From a virus, in the IMG/VR virus record IMGVR_UViG_3300034073_001383, positions 1 through 41,613 of that record: a DNA stretch of 41,613 nt. One strand, given 5' to 3'. The notes under the pieces are model-generated. The model made no database searches. It worked only from the letters and a program-made list of their open reading frames with translations, and had not been told where the DNA came from. Shown here in pieces: positions 13,417-20,381 of the stretch (position 1 is the stretch's first letter; each line of letters opens with the position of its first letter). The translations under genes were made by a program, and so were the position numbers.

Positions 13417-14229
13417 TCAAACCAGTGCCGGCGTCCTCGGCGTCTTCGTCCTCAACTGAGACCAATCGCAGTAGGCAGTCTCGAAAAGTGCCGGCGACCG
13501 ATGCCCGAGGTGCAGCCGCCCGCTGCCGGCTTGCTCCATCTCGCAGTGAGTCGCCCCGCTGCGTCTCAGCCACTTCGAGGTTCCGCCGATCCCGAGCTCG
13601 TCTAGAAGCTCACGCATGATCCGCGACGCTTGCCGCAGCCCGCAGGCCCAGCCGAGGATCGTGCCATCGGGCGAGCCGGCGAGCATCGCGTCGATCGCGT
13701 CGAGACAAGCCGGCGTCAGCACTCGCACGATCGGATCGCCGGTCTTGCTCTGCGTCCACGCCAGCGAATCGCCGTCAACGTGCTCGCGGCGGAACGAAAA
13801 GAGATCGCCCATCCTCGCGCCGGTTTCGTATCCCGCGAGCACCCACGCTCGGAGGAACTGCCCGCGATCCGCCCCGCTGCGGAGCCGGCTGCCGTCATGC
13901 TTCCGCGTCGCCTCGATCAGCGTCTTGAGTTGCGGAATCGTCCAGGCTTTCGTCGGCTTCCGCCGGGCTCGCAGTTTGCCGATGCCTCGCGGGGCTTCCT
14001 CGACCCGACCCGAGTGGTACGCGTGGCACCAGACCGAGAGCAGGATCGTTCGCTCGTTCCTGGCGGTGATTCCGCTCACTTGCTCCAGGCGGCGGGCGAG
14101 GTAGCGGTTCAACTTGTCGCTGCCGATGGTGCCGGCCCGTTGGGCAATGGCACGAACGTGCCGCTGATATGCGGGCGAGACCTTGCGGCCGGCGAGGTAG
14201 TGCTCGGCAAGTTCGGTGAAGGTGGTCAT
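13417..14229 (-). CDS. Second tyrosine recombinase (XerC/D-like)
   Basis: The 270-residue protein has the recombinase core: Arg139 in ETGARMGDLFSF, Lys162 in SKTGD, Arg222 in KWLRRSGATH, His243 in LHLGHRSPALFETAY and the nucleophile Tyr253. The usual first His of HxLR is Lys219 here, a conservative-position change known in some Xer-like enzymes. The N-terminal SAM-like helical domain is present (RHVRAIAQRAGTI). It sits in the replication block rather than beside the integrase and acts on unknown sites; resolution of replicon dimers or a second integration system are possible. It is coupled to a helical gene upstream (ATGA at 14226-14229). Confidence 0.88.
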   Translation of the reverse strand: MTTFTELAEHYLAGRKVSPAYQRHVRAIAQRAGTIGSDKLNRYLARRLEQVSGITARNERTILLSVWCHAYHSGRVEEAPRGIGKLRARRKPTKAWTIPQLKTLIEATRKHDGSRLRSGADRGQFLRAWVLAGYETGARMGDLFSFRREHVDGDSLAWTQSKTGDPIVRVLTPACLDAIDAMLAGSPDGTILGWACGLRQASRIMRELLDELGIGGTSKWLRRSGATHCEMEQAGSGRLHLGHRSPALFETAYCDWSQLRTKTPRTPALV

Positions 14230-14504
14230 GATTGAACCTGCTGCCCTTCTGACTTCTTGCGTTTCTTCAGTTCACGCACTTGTCGCTTGAGGTCGCGAAT
14301 CTGGCTTTCTTGCTGGTTGCACAAGCAAGCCATCCCCCAGATAGCCAAGGCGGGCCATCGGCTCTTGATGCCGAATCCCCACTCCAAGTCGCTCTCCTCT
14401 TGCCCGCGAATCAACATCCTCGCTTCGTTGGTGATGAGAGAAAGCGGAGCCCTTAGTGAAAGCAACTTCGCGAGCCGCTCGCTCCTGTCGTGAATGTTGC
14501 TCAT
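14226..14504 (-). CDS. Hypothetical helical protein (92 aa)
   Basis: ATG 14504 overlaps the upstream stop as ATGA. The protein starts MSNIHDRSERLAKLLSLRAP and has a hydrophobic central part (WPALAIWGMACLCNQQESQI) and a basic coiled-coil tail, RDLKRQVRELKKRKKSEG. A weak membrane helix cannot be excluded. I do not recognise the family. It lies between the coiled-coil protein and the second recombinase. Confidence 0.7.
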   Translation of the reverse strand: MSNIHDRSERLAKLLSLRAPLSLITNEARMLIRGQEESDLEWGFGIKSRWPALAIWGMACLCNQQESQIRDLKRQVRELKKRKKSEGQQVQS

Positions 14505-14686
14505 CGCGTCTCCTCCGCGAGCAGTCGCTTGTCTAGGTGTTCGTTGACATCACGCAGGCACCGACAGAGCGTGTGCAGCCGGCGGTTCTCCTCGCGGAGA
14601 CGTTCGTTCTCAGCCTCCAGCGACTCGGCGAGTTGCCGCAGTTCGCGGGTGGGGCGGGTGCGGAAGATGTTGCGAAGCCAGTTCAT
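14501..14686 (-). CDS. Small coiled-coil protein (61 aa)
   Basis: ATG 14686 overlaps the methyltransferase stop as ATGA. After MNWLRNIFRTRPTRELRQ the sequence is a long charged helix (LAESLEAENERLREENRRLH) with leucine and polar heptad spacing, so a dimeric coiled coil is likely. The basic N-terminus may bind nucleic acid or membrane. It is translationally coupled on both sides; the specific role is unknown. Confidence 0.75.
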   Translation of the reverse strand: MNWLRNIFRTRPTRELRQLAESLEAENERLREENRRLHTLCRCLRDVNEHLDKRLLAEETR

Positions 14687-15567
14687 GCCACGGCCTCCGC
14701 GTCGAAGAGGGTTCGGCTGTCTGCCGCGTGCTTCCGCTGGGCACTGGCGAGATTCTTGAGAGCCTGGGCGTGGTACTCGGGCTTGAGTTCGCAGCCGTAG
14801 AACCGCCGCCCCCGCTGAAGCGACACGTACCCCTCGCTCCCGATCCCAGTAAACGGGCTGAAGACGATCTCACCGGGGTTCGTGTAGAGCCTCACGAGCC
14901 GGTCGATCACATCCAACTGGAGCGGGCAGATGTGCCGCGTGTCTTCCTCGCTGCGGGCTTCCTTCACGTTGAGCGTGTTCGTCTCGCGGATGTCGCTCCA
15001 GCAGCATTCCGCCCAATCGATCCACTCGTTCCGCGACACGTCGCCTTCGGAGTCGATCGCGACGGCGTTCTCGCCGGGGGCTCGGAACTTGATGAGGTAG
15101 TCGGGCAGGCATCCCCGCTGCTTGGCCCGGTCGCTTTCGAGCCCTGCGAACTGCAACTCGCGGCTCCGCGTGCGAATCGCCTGCGCCTGCGGATTCTTCC
15201 GCACCACCCAATCGTATTCGTAGACGAGCCCTGCCCGCTCCCCGAGACGGATGTTGAGCCCGCGATAGTCGTGCAGCCCAACCTCGCCGCTCCGCTTCAG
15301 CCTCGGGATCTGCATCACATGCACGACCGCAGCCCGGCCCGGCTTGAGCACCCGCCGCAGTCCTCGAAAGAACCAGCCGAGGTGCAACTTCGCCTCGCCT
15401 CGCATGTCCTCGCTGTTCCCGATGTCCTCGGGCTTGCTCGTGTAGGCGAACAAGCTCGGAAACGGCGGCGAGAAAACTGCGAAGTCAACCGACGCGGGCG
15501 GCATCTCTTCGAGCATGTGCGGGATGCAGTCGCCGTGATGAACGTGATAAGTGTCAGAGAGAAGCAT
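14683..15567 (-). CDS. DNA methyltransferase, beta class (N4-cytosine or N6-adenine)
   Basis: The 294-residue protein starts at ATG 15567, after an AGGAGG ribosome binding site; the extra 28 residues of the open frame overlap the helicase gene. Motif IV comes first (DFAVFSPPFPSLFAY, an S-P-P-F type often found in N4-cytosine enzymes), and the SAM-binding FxGxG motif I is near the end (GEIVFSPFTGIGSEGYVSLQ): the beta-class circular order. The rest matches phage DNA methyltransferases with GDCIPHMLEEMP after the first strand. It overlaps the SNF2 helicase by 14 bases. It could protect phage DNA from host restriction. Confidence 0.9.
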   Translation of the reverse strand: MLLSDTYHVHHGDCIPHMLEEMPPASVDFAVFSPPFPSLFAYTSKPEDIGNSEDMRGEAKLHLGWFFRGLRRVLKPGRAAVVHVMQIPRLKRSGEVGLHDYRGLNIRLGERAGLVYEYDWVVRKNPQAQAIRTRSRELQFAGLESDRAKQRGCLPDYLIKFRAPGENAVAIDSEGDVSRNEWIDWAECCWSDIRETNTLNVKEARSEEDTRHICPLQLDVIDRLVRLYTNPGEIVFSPFTGIGSEGYVSLQRGRRFYGCELKPEYHAQALKNLASAQRKHAADSRTLFDAEAVA

Positions 15568-17005
15568 TGCGGAACATCGCCTCCTGTTCGCGGGTATCGG
15601 CCTCGACGCGACGTGCCTTCCGTAGCACCGTCTCGACCATCGGACGCTCAACGTCAGAGACCGGGATATGCACCATGAGCGGCTTGGTGCTGCCGATGCG
15701 GTTCGACCGCTTCACGGCTTGGTAATACTCCTCGTAGGAGTCCTGTAAGCCGCTAAAGACTTGCCGCGTGCAGACTTGGAGGTTCAGCCCGAACCCGAGC
15801 ACGCGCGGCTTACTAATCAGAATGCGAACGCGGCCCGCCTTGAAGTCATCCACGATCCGCTGCCGCTCTTCGATCGGCGTGTCGCCGTCGATGCTCGCGG
15901 CCTCGGGCAGCACTTGCTCGATCGCCCGCTGCTCGTCGTTGTAGCGGCACCAGATGATCGTGGATTCATCGGGCCACGACCGCACAATGTCGGCGATGTA
16001 CTGCGGCTTCGGACTGCTCTCGCACTTAGCCATCCGCGAGAGCTTCGCCCTGGTCGTGATCCCGCCGAGCTCGGTCACGAATAGCTGCCCGGTCTCGGCT
16101 CGCACCTTCCGCTCTTGTTCATCCGAGAGCCGAACGTCCTCGATGCTCACGCGGATCGGCGGGATGTTGTGGACGTTATCCTTCCAGCCGTAGGTGCTCG
16201 GGTCGGTCAGGAAGATGCACCAGTGCGAGAGAGCCCGGTAGAACGGTCGCAACGCGTGCGGCTTCAGTTCCCATCGCTCGTTCGTCTGCCCCCGGTTGAT
16301 GAAGAACCGAGCGAGAAACGAGTTCACGTTCGGAAACGCGTCGAGGAAGACGGCGTGGTTCGCGTACTCGATCCGATCATTCGGCGCAGGCGTGCCGGTC
16401 AGAGCGAGCTTCCACGGAATGCCAGCCCCGAGCCGCAGGCAGACTTGCCCCCACTTGCCGTAGTGGCTCTTGAGCATCGAAGACTCATCTAGGATGAGCC
16501 CGCCCAGGTTTCCGGCCGGGGTGTCATCGCGCAGGGCGTCATAGTTCGTGATGCCAAGCCGACCGCCGGGAGTCTTCAGCCACTTCGGCAACTGCTTCGC
16601 GGTGACTTGCTCGACCGGAAGCGAGTCGCCGTAGAACTTCGCCGCCTCTTCGATGGTCTGCTTGACCACCATCAGCGGCGAGACGATCAGCACGGGGCGA
16701 TCCTGCACCGCCCGCACATGCCGGGCGAACTCCAAGAGCATGAGCGTCTTGCCGAGCCCGCAGTCGGCGAAGATCGCGAACTTTCGCTTTTGGATCGCCA
16801 TGCGAATGATGTCCCGCTGGTAGTCGAAGAGACCCTCGCGAGGCACGTAGGGCACGTCGAGATGCTCTTCGCCGACCACGCCCAGGCTCGCGGCGTACTC
16901 GTCAGGCACGACCGCCATCCGGCCGTGAATCTCGTACCGTGGCAGTGCCTTGATCTTGAGGAACGTGCGGTACGCGTCGATGGTGTTGTCGAGGTAGATG
17001 TTCAT
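15554..17005 (-). CDS. SNF2-like superfamily 2 helicase
   Basis: The 483-residue protein has the SF2 motif set: Q-motif region GLFDYQRDIIRMAI, Walker A FADCGLGKTLMLLEFARH, motif Ia VLIVSPLMVV, motif II LILDESSMLKSH (DESS replaces DEAH, common in phage members), motif III ALTGTPAPNDRIEY, motif IV-V STIIWCRYN and RILISKPRVLGFGLNLQVC, and motif VI YYQAVKRSNRIGSTKP. It probably translocates on duplex DNA and remodels proteins. A small gene precedes it by 3 bases and the methyltransferase follows with overlap. Phages often carry this helicase-methyltransferase pair, so it need not be a defence island. Confidence 0.92.
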   Translation of the reverse strand: MNIYLDNTIDAYRTFLKIKALPRYEIHGRMAVVPDEYAASLGVVGEEHLDVPYVPREGLFDYQRDIIRMAIQKRKFAIFADCGLGKTLMLLEFARHVRAVQDRPVLIVSPLMVVKQTIEEAAKFYGDSLPVEQVTAKQLPKWLKTPGGRLGITNYDALRDDTPAGNLGGLILDESSMLKSHYGKWGQVCLRLGAGIPWKLALTGTPAPNDRIEYANHAVFLDAFPNVNSFLARFFINRGQTNERWELKPHALRPFYRALSHWCIFLTDPSTYGWKDNVHNIPPIRVSIEDVRLSDEQERKVRAETGQLFVTELGGITTRAKLSRMAKCESSPKPQYIADIVRSWPDESTIIWCRYNDEQRAIEQVLPEAASIDGDTPIEERQRIVDDFKAGRVRILISKPRVLGFGLNLQVCTRQVFSGLQDSYEEYYQAVKRSNRIGSTKPLMVHIPVSDVERPMVETVLRKARRVEADTREQEAMFRNASL

Positions 17006-17008
17006 GCC

Positions 17009-17242
17009 TCAATCCCCTCTCCATCGCTTCGGATACAGGTCTCGTGCAGGCTCGACGTTGTTTGCCCGCCACGCCTCAAACTTGATCGCCGCCAGTTCCC
17101 GCAACGCATCGGCTGCCTCGGGAATGAGGTACGCGTAGTCGAAGTCGCCACGCTGCCGCTTCTCCAACTCGACTCGCACGATGTGATCGGCGAGCGACCG
17201 GAGTCGCTCAATCGGCGCGGTGCCTGCGTTCACGCCGGTCAT
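17009..17242 (-). CDS. Hypothetical helical protein (77 aa)
   Basis: The start is ATG 17242, overlapping the upstream TGA as ATGA, rather than the longer frame. The product, MTGVNAGTAPIERLRSLADH and on, is a helical protein with IPEAADALRELAAIKFEAW and a basic end, RDLYPKRWRGD. No domain is recognised. It lies 3 bases from the SNF2 helicase start and may be co-expressed with it. Confidence 0.7.
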   Translation of the reverse strand: MTGVNAGTAPIERLRSLADHIVRVELEKRQRGDFDYAYLIPEAADALRELAAIKFEAWRANNVEPARDLYPKRWRGD

Positions 17243-17553
17243 GCGGGCACCCCCGGCATCGCCTTCGCCCGGCACTCATCAACCTTCGCGAGCACCTCGT
17301 GCGCGATCTGCTGGAGCCTGTCCGCAGCCGCGTGCCACGCTTCCGCCTCGGTCGCGTGAACCGTGCAGACCCAGTACGCGGGCACGCTGTCGATGTTGCC
17401 GCTGTCCAGCCGGCGATACGCGAACGAGCCATCCTCGCCGGTCGCCACGACTTCGCCGCCGGTCACTCGGGCATACGGCCCGCTGTGATCGCAGCCGGAA
17501 TACGCAACGAACACCGTGTCGGTCACGCTGATCTCTTTCCTGTTGAGTGCCAT
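17239..17553 (-). CDS. Hypothetical protein (104 aa), beta-strand N-terminus
   Basis: The ATG at 17553 follows an AGGAGA ribosome binding site. The N-terminal half, TVFVAYSGCDHSGPYARVTG, is strand-rich, and the C-terminal half is a helix containing ATEAEAWHAAADRLQQIAHE. There is a Cys-Asp-His cluster but no clear metal motif. I do not recognise the family. Confidence 0.7.
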   Translation of the reverse strand: MALNRKEISVTDTVFVAYSGCDHSGPYARVTGGEVVATGEDGSFAYRRLDSGNIDSVPAYWVCTVHATEAEAWHAAADRLQQIAHEVLAKVDECRAKAMPGVPA

Positions 17554-17628
17554 CGTCCGTTCTCCTGGGGTGTATTGGCGGCGTGTCGTGCCGCAGCCGG
17601 TCGAGTCACTCGGGGCAAGGGAGGTGCT

Positions 17629-17718
17629 ATGAGCCTCGACTGCACTGATACGACGCCTCTGGAGTGCGATGGCGGCGGATGTGGCATCGCAGCCACCAGG
17701 GCAACCGCGTGCCGCTGA
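17629..17718 (+). CDS. Possible 29-residue cysteine-rich peptide
   Basis: The 168-bp gap 17554-17721 holds a short plus-strand frame starting ATG 17629 after AAGGGAGG (four bases spacing). The product has CDGGGCG and four cysteines in all, which may be chance. There is no coupling or promoter that I can see. Nothing else was found in this gap. Confidence 0.15.
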   Translation: MSLDCTDTTPLECDGGGCGIAATRATACR

Positions 17719-17721
17719 ACG

Positions 17722-18147
17722 TCATGAGGTCTGATACCGTCCGTGCTCCATCAAGTGATGCCGGCGGCACAGCCATCGAACCTCTAGGGGCTTCGAGTAG
17801 TCATCGTGGTGTGCATCAACAACTGGGCAGCCACAGCACTCGCAAGGCATTCGCTTCAAGACGCCTGACCGCACGGCACGGCTGACGGCCTGCCGGGCGG
17901 CCACCTTGACGGGATTCGCAGCACGATGGCGACGCTGGTTCGCGTGCCTGCAAGCCTTGCGATTCTCTGTCGACAACCGCCGCCGGTCATATTCGCGGTA
18001 GTAGTCCAGACGCTTGCGGCGGTTGCTGATCGCATCCTCGCGGCAGCAAGACTTGCACTTATTCAAGTGCCCGTCTGACATGGAGGGGTGCGTGTAGAAC
18101 TCTGCAAGCGGCAAGACGCTGCCGCACTTGATGCACGGCTTCGACAT
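17722..18147 (-). CDS. HNH-like zinc-binding protein
   Basis: The 141-residue protein has two zinc-binding parts. At the start is KPCIKCGSVLPLAEFYTHPS with KCKSCCRE, a treble-clef-like finger found in phage recombination-associated proteins. Near the end is MPCECCGCPVVDAHHDDYSK followed by RWLCRRHHLMEHG: C-x2-C, D-A-H-H and H-H-L, as in HNH nucleases. Between them is a long basic helix. The DAHHDDY element supports a nuclease active site, but the classic HNH pattern (two His and Asn) is only partly kept. ATG 18147 is coupled to the upstream gene as TGATG. Confidence 0.7.
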   Translation of the reverse strand: MSKPCIKCGSVLPLAEFYTHPSMSDGHLNKCKSCCREDAISNRRKRLDYYREYDRRRLSTENRKACRHANQRRHRAANPVKVAARQAVSRAVRSGVLKRMPCECCGCPVVDAHHDDYSKPLEVRWLCRRHHLMEHGRYQTS

Positions 18148-18527
18148 CAGACGATCCCCATTGAGGCAGCGGCGATCACAAGACCGACGAGCCAGAGGAA
18201 CGGGATGTCGTCGCCCGGCAGACGCTCGACCGGCTTCGGGTTCTGCTTGATCGCAGCCGGCTTCGCGGGCGCGTTCGCCGGCACGTACCGCTTCACCACC
18301 GCCGAGGTCTTCCCGGCCTTCGACGTGTAGTGGCTGATCTCAACCGTGAGGATCTGCCCCTCGATCTCGTCAGGGGCGAGCGAGAGTCGGCCGTCGATCG
18401 CCCGGATGCCGAGAGCGTCGGCGAGGTTCGCAGCGAGCCACCCGAGATCCTTCGGGATGTCGTGCCAGACGAACTTGTAGTCGCCCTCCACCGTCGAGAG
18501 GCAGAGCTTGAGGCAGTCGCCGTCCAT
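18147..18527 (-). CDS. SSB-like protein with DDIPF tip and C-terminal hydrophobic tail
   Basis: The 126-residue protein follows a RecA-like ATPase gene, as DUF669 and other phage SSB-like proteins do. The core has VEGDYKFVWHDIPKDLGW and GQILTVEISHYTSKAGKTS. A proline-rich linker leads to LPGDDIPF, which resembles the acidic C-terminal tip of single-strand DNA-binding proteins, but instead of ending there the protein continues FLWLVGLVIAAASMGIV, a hydrophobic tail. The frame is clean and ends at the coupled HNH gene. ssDNA binding is inference; the tail suggests membrane anchoring or a fused segment. Confidence 0.6.
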   Translation of the reverse strand: MDGDCLKLCLSTVEGDYKFVWHDIPKDLGWLAANLADALGIRAIDGRLSLAPDEIEGQILTVEISHYTSKAGKTSAVVKRYVPANAPAKPAAIKQNPKPVERLPGDDIPFLWLVGLVIAAASMGIV

Positions 18528-18572
18528 CGTCGTGGTGTCCTTTCCGTAGGGGTGTCGATTCCGTTCCGTTCT

Positions 18573-19478
18573 TCACTCAGTCGCGGCGGGCTCGCCCGCC
18601 GTGGTCTCGATCGCGGCGAGCCGCTCGGTGATCTGGTCGGTCAGCCTCGACCACTCGTCGCCGGTCAACTGCCCGGCGGCCACGTAGCCGTCGATCGCCT
18701 TGGTTGCCTTGCGGAGATCCGGCTCGGCGGCGGCCCTCGCGATGTAGTCCGCCGCCTGGGCGTACTTCTCGCTAGGCGGCGTCGGGGCGGGCGTGCCGCC
18801 AGCGAGCCACTCGGCGAGCCGTCTGCCGGTCTCCACCGTGATGGGCTTGGGGTCGCCCGAAAACACGCCGGTACGGTCTTTGCTCACCGTAGCGAAGTGC
18901 CCGTCATGCACGAGGTCGAGCACAACGTCGAACTCGAACTCGACACCCTGCCGCGTCTCGGCAGCCATGCCGAGCTTCACCACCCGCTTGCGTCCACCCT
19001 CATCGACCTGCGCGGTCTCCGTTTTCGCCCGCGCCGTGGCGATGATGTGAGCATTCGACCGCAGCATCGCATCGATGAAGGCCCGGTGCCGTGGCGTGAT
19101 CTCGGAATACGCCGACCACGTATTGCCCTTGAACTTCGCCCTCGCGATCTCGTCCACGAGCTCAAGGCATCCGCCCTTGCCGTTCCATTCGTGGGTGATG
19201 CTGTCCACGATGATGATGTCGTAGCCCGCGTTCTCGCAAGCGGTAATGCACTCGATGTACCGCTCGGGCGTGAACGGCGGGCCGAGATCGACAACGTCGA
19301 ACTCGTGCAGTTCGTCGTACATATCGCTCGACCCCTGTTCGGTGTCGATCACGACAGTGCGACCGCCGATCCCCTTCGAGAGCGTCAACGCCCCCCAGGT
19401 CTTGCCGCTGCCGCTCGGGCCGGGCAGCAGGAGCCGCAGTTTTGTTGCCGAGCGGCGGGCTTTGCGAATCTGAACCAT
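18573..19478 (-). CDS. RecA-like ATPase (AAA_24/Sak4-type)
   Basis: The 301-residue protein has Walker A RLLLPGPSGSGKTWGALTL, a following strand TVVIDTEQGSSDMYDEL, and Walker B DIIIVDSITHEWNGKG. Later come ITPRHRAFIDAMLRSN and HIIATARAKTET, strand patterns of RecA-fold cores. The C-terminal 70 residues are helical, with no motif. Phage proteins of this group act as single-strand annealing proteins (Sak4) or nucleotide-dependent recombination helpers. The start is ATG 19478 after AAAGGACATCGG, within the upstream gene (94-base overlap). The SSB-like gene follows it. Confidence 0.82.
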   Translation of the reverse strand: MVQIRKARRSATKLRLLLPGPSGSGKTWGALTLSKGIGGRTVVIDTEQGSSDMYDELHEFDVVDLGPPFTPERYIECITACENAGYDIIIVDSITHEWNGKGGCLELVDEIARAKFKGNTWSAYSEITPRHRAFIDAMLRSNAHIIATARAKTETAQVDEGGRKRVVKLGMAAETRQGVEFEFDVVLDLVHDGHFATVSKDRTGVFSGDPKPITVETGRRLAEWLAGGTPAPTPPSEKYAQAADYIARAAAEPDLRKATKAIDGYVAAGQLTGDEWSRLTDQITERLAAIETTAGEPAATE

Positions 19479-19873
19479 GTTCCGATGTCCTTTCGTGTCT
19501 GTCGTTTCCGTTCTTGAAAAGCCGCCTCGCCGTAGCGAGCGTTCATCGCGTTGTCGTAGGCGTCCTCGCAGCCGGCCCGGCGAGCCGCCGCCGCGTTGTG
19601 GCTGCCCGGCTGCGCGAGCGTGGTCAGCGGCTCGACCGGGCGGCAGGGCTCGACCACCGGCTCAAGCTCTTCGAGGTACATCAAGAGCCGCCCCTCGGCG
19701 GTATCCACGAGGTACGCGTCGCCCTCGGGGCAGGCGATCACGCCCGGCTGGTAGCCGTCGCCAAACGCTCTCGGGCACTGCACGCGATCGCCGGGCTGCG
19801 GGCGGTAACGAGTGCCGTAGAAATCAGCGATAGCGGCCTCGGCAGCGGCGGCTTCGCGGTAGTGGGGATTCAT
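19385..19873 (-). CDS. Hypothetical protein with SH3-like strand segment
   Basis: The 162-residue protein begins MNPHYREAAAAEAAIADFYG. A strand-rich block follows, GDRVQCPRAFGDGYQPGVIA then GDAYLVDTAEGRLLMYLEEL, of SH3-like pattern. The C-terminal part (EDAYDNAMNARYGEAAFQER and a Cys-rich end) is read in another frame across the ATPase start. The start follows an AAGGGAG ribosome binding site about nine bases upstream. It is the first gene after a promoter-like element (19932-19959), so it leads the recombination operon. Confidence 0.7.
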   Translation of the reverse strand: MNPHYREAAAAEAAIADFYGTRYRPQPGDRVQCPRAFGDGYQPGVIACPEGDAYLVDTAEGRLLMYLEELEPVVEPCRPVEPLTTLAQPGSHNAAAARRAGCEDAYDNAMNARYGEAAFQERKRQTRKDIGTWFRFAKPAARQQNCGSCCPARAAAARPGGR

Positions 19874-19921
19874 CTTTTTTGACTCCCTTCAAGGTGCGGT
19901 ACTGATCGTCTGTCCATCAAT

Positions 19922-19945
19922 GAGGGGGCGTATCCTACCCCCCTC
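19922..19945. promoter_or_regulatory. Inverted repeat across the -10 box of the 19873 gene
   Basis: GAGGGGG (19922-19928) and CCCCCTC (19939-19945) pair around a ten-base loop that holds the TAGGAT -10 hexamer. This could be an operator or an RNA hairpin controlling the start of the operon. Confidence 0.5.
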
Positions 19946-19959
19946 TCAATGCTCGTCAA
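19932..19959 (-). promoter_or_regulatory. Leftward sigma70-type promoter for the recombination genes
   Basis: Read on the minus strand, TTGACG (19959-19954), a 16-bp spacer and TAGGAT (19937-19932). It lies 59 bases upstream of the 19873 start and points at it. The -35 is strong and the -10 moderate. Confidence 0.6.
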
Positions 19960-19990
19960 GCGGCTTTTCGGGATTGCGTTTTGTGCCCGG

Positions 19991-20006
19991 AAAAACAGGG
20001 GTTTTT
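19991..20006. terminator. Small hairpin downstream of the 20060 membrane gene
   Basis: AAAAAC (19991-19996) and GTTTTT (20001-20006) pair around AGGG. It is placed after the membrane-gene stop at 20060 in the leftward direction, before the next promoter. A weak terminator or regulatory fold. Confidence 0.35.
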
Positions 20007-20021
20007 GTTTGCTGCGGTGTT

Positions 20022-20057
20022 GGTATCGTCAGTTAGGCTAACGGGTAGCGTCAGTTG
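20022..20057. repeat. Tandem operator-like repeat, two copies 22 bp apart
   Basis: GGTATCGTCAGTTA (20022-20035) and GGTAGCGTCAGTTG (20044-20057) are near-identical and start 22 bp apart, two helical turns. A third copy lies in the promoter at 21330-21343. GTTAG-G-CTAAC at 20032-20042 adds local symmetry. A repressor or activator of the control region probably binds here. Confidence 0.65.
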
Positions 20058-20059
20058 CG

Positions 20060-20305
20060 TCAACGGAAGATTCCGAGGGCTGCGTCTGCGAGCTCGATCG
20101 AGGCTCGGCCGAACTGCCGCAAGCGTCCAGGCGGCGGCTCAGATGCTGGAATCGCGTATGCCTGGGCGTGGGCGATTTGCTGCCCGATGGCGGCTCGATG
20201 GGCAACGTCAATCGCCGCGAGCCGGAATCGGGTCTCAGTCAGGATTGCCGAGCCGATCGCCATGATGGAGATGAAGAGCCCGGCCCGTAGCGTGTCGCGG
20301 ATCAT
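20060..20305 (-). CDS. Small membrane protein (81 aa)
   Basis: The true start is ATG 20305 (MIRDTLRAGLFISIMAIGSA), after an AAAGGA ribosome binding site; the longer frame extends into untranslated sequence. One N-terminal hydrophobic helix is followed by a soluble helical part, RFRLAAIDVAHRAAIGQQIA, and a polar end. It may be a small anchored protein of unknown function. The gene lies next to the tandem operator repeats, so its expression may be controlled there. Confidence 0.7.
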   Translation of the reverse strand: MIRDTLRAGLFISIMAIGSAILTETRFRLAAIDVAHRAAIGQQIAHAQAYAIPASEPPPGRLRQFGRASIELADAALGIFR

Positions 20306-20330
20306 TCGGAGTCCTTTCCTGTGTGCGGTT

Positions 20331-20366
20331 GCCACCCGTTTCGCGGCTGTCGGCTGGCCGGGTGGC
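20331..20366. terminator. Hairpin between 20382 and 20305 genes
   Basis: GCCACCCG (20331-20338) and CGGGTGGC (20359-20366) form an eight-base stem around a 20-base loop. No T-run is present. It lies between two leftward genes. Confidence 0.4.
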
Positions 20367-20381
20367 CCCACCGTGTGCGGT

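Noticed and set aside
14683-17005. DISARM or other defence island
   Set aside because: Only an SNF2 helicase and a methyltransferase are present; the other DISARM parts are missing and the pair is common in phages.
18330-19517. Long plus-strand frame across the RecA-like ATPase
   Set aside because: Antisense shadow; the minus strand has intact Walker A and B motifs and a good ribosome binding site.
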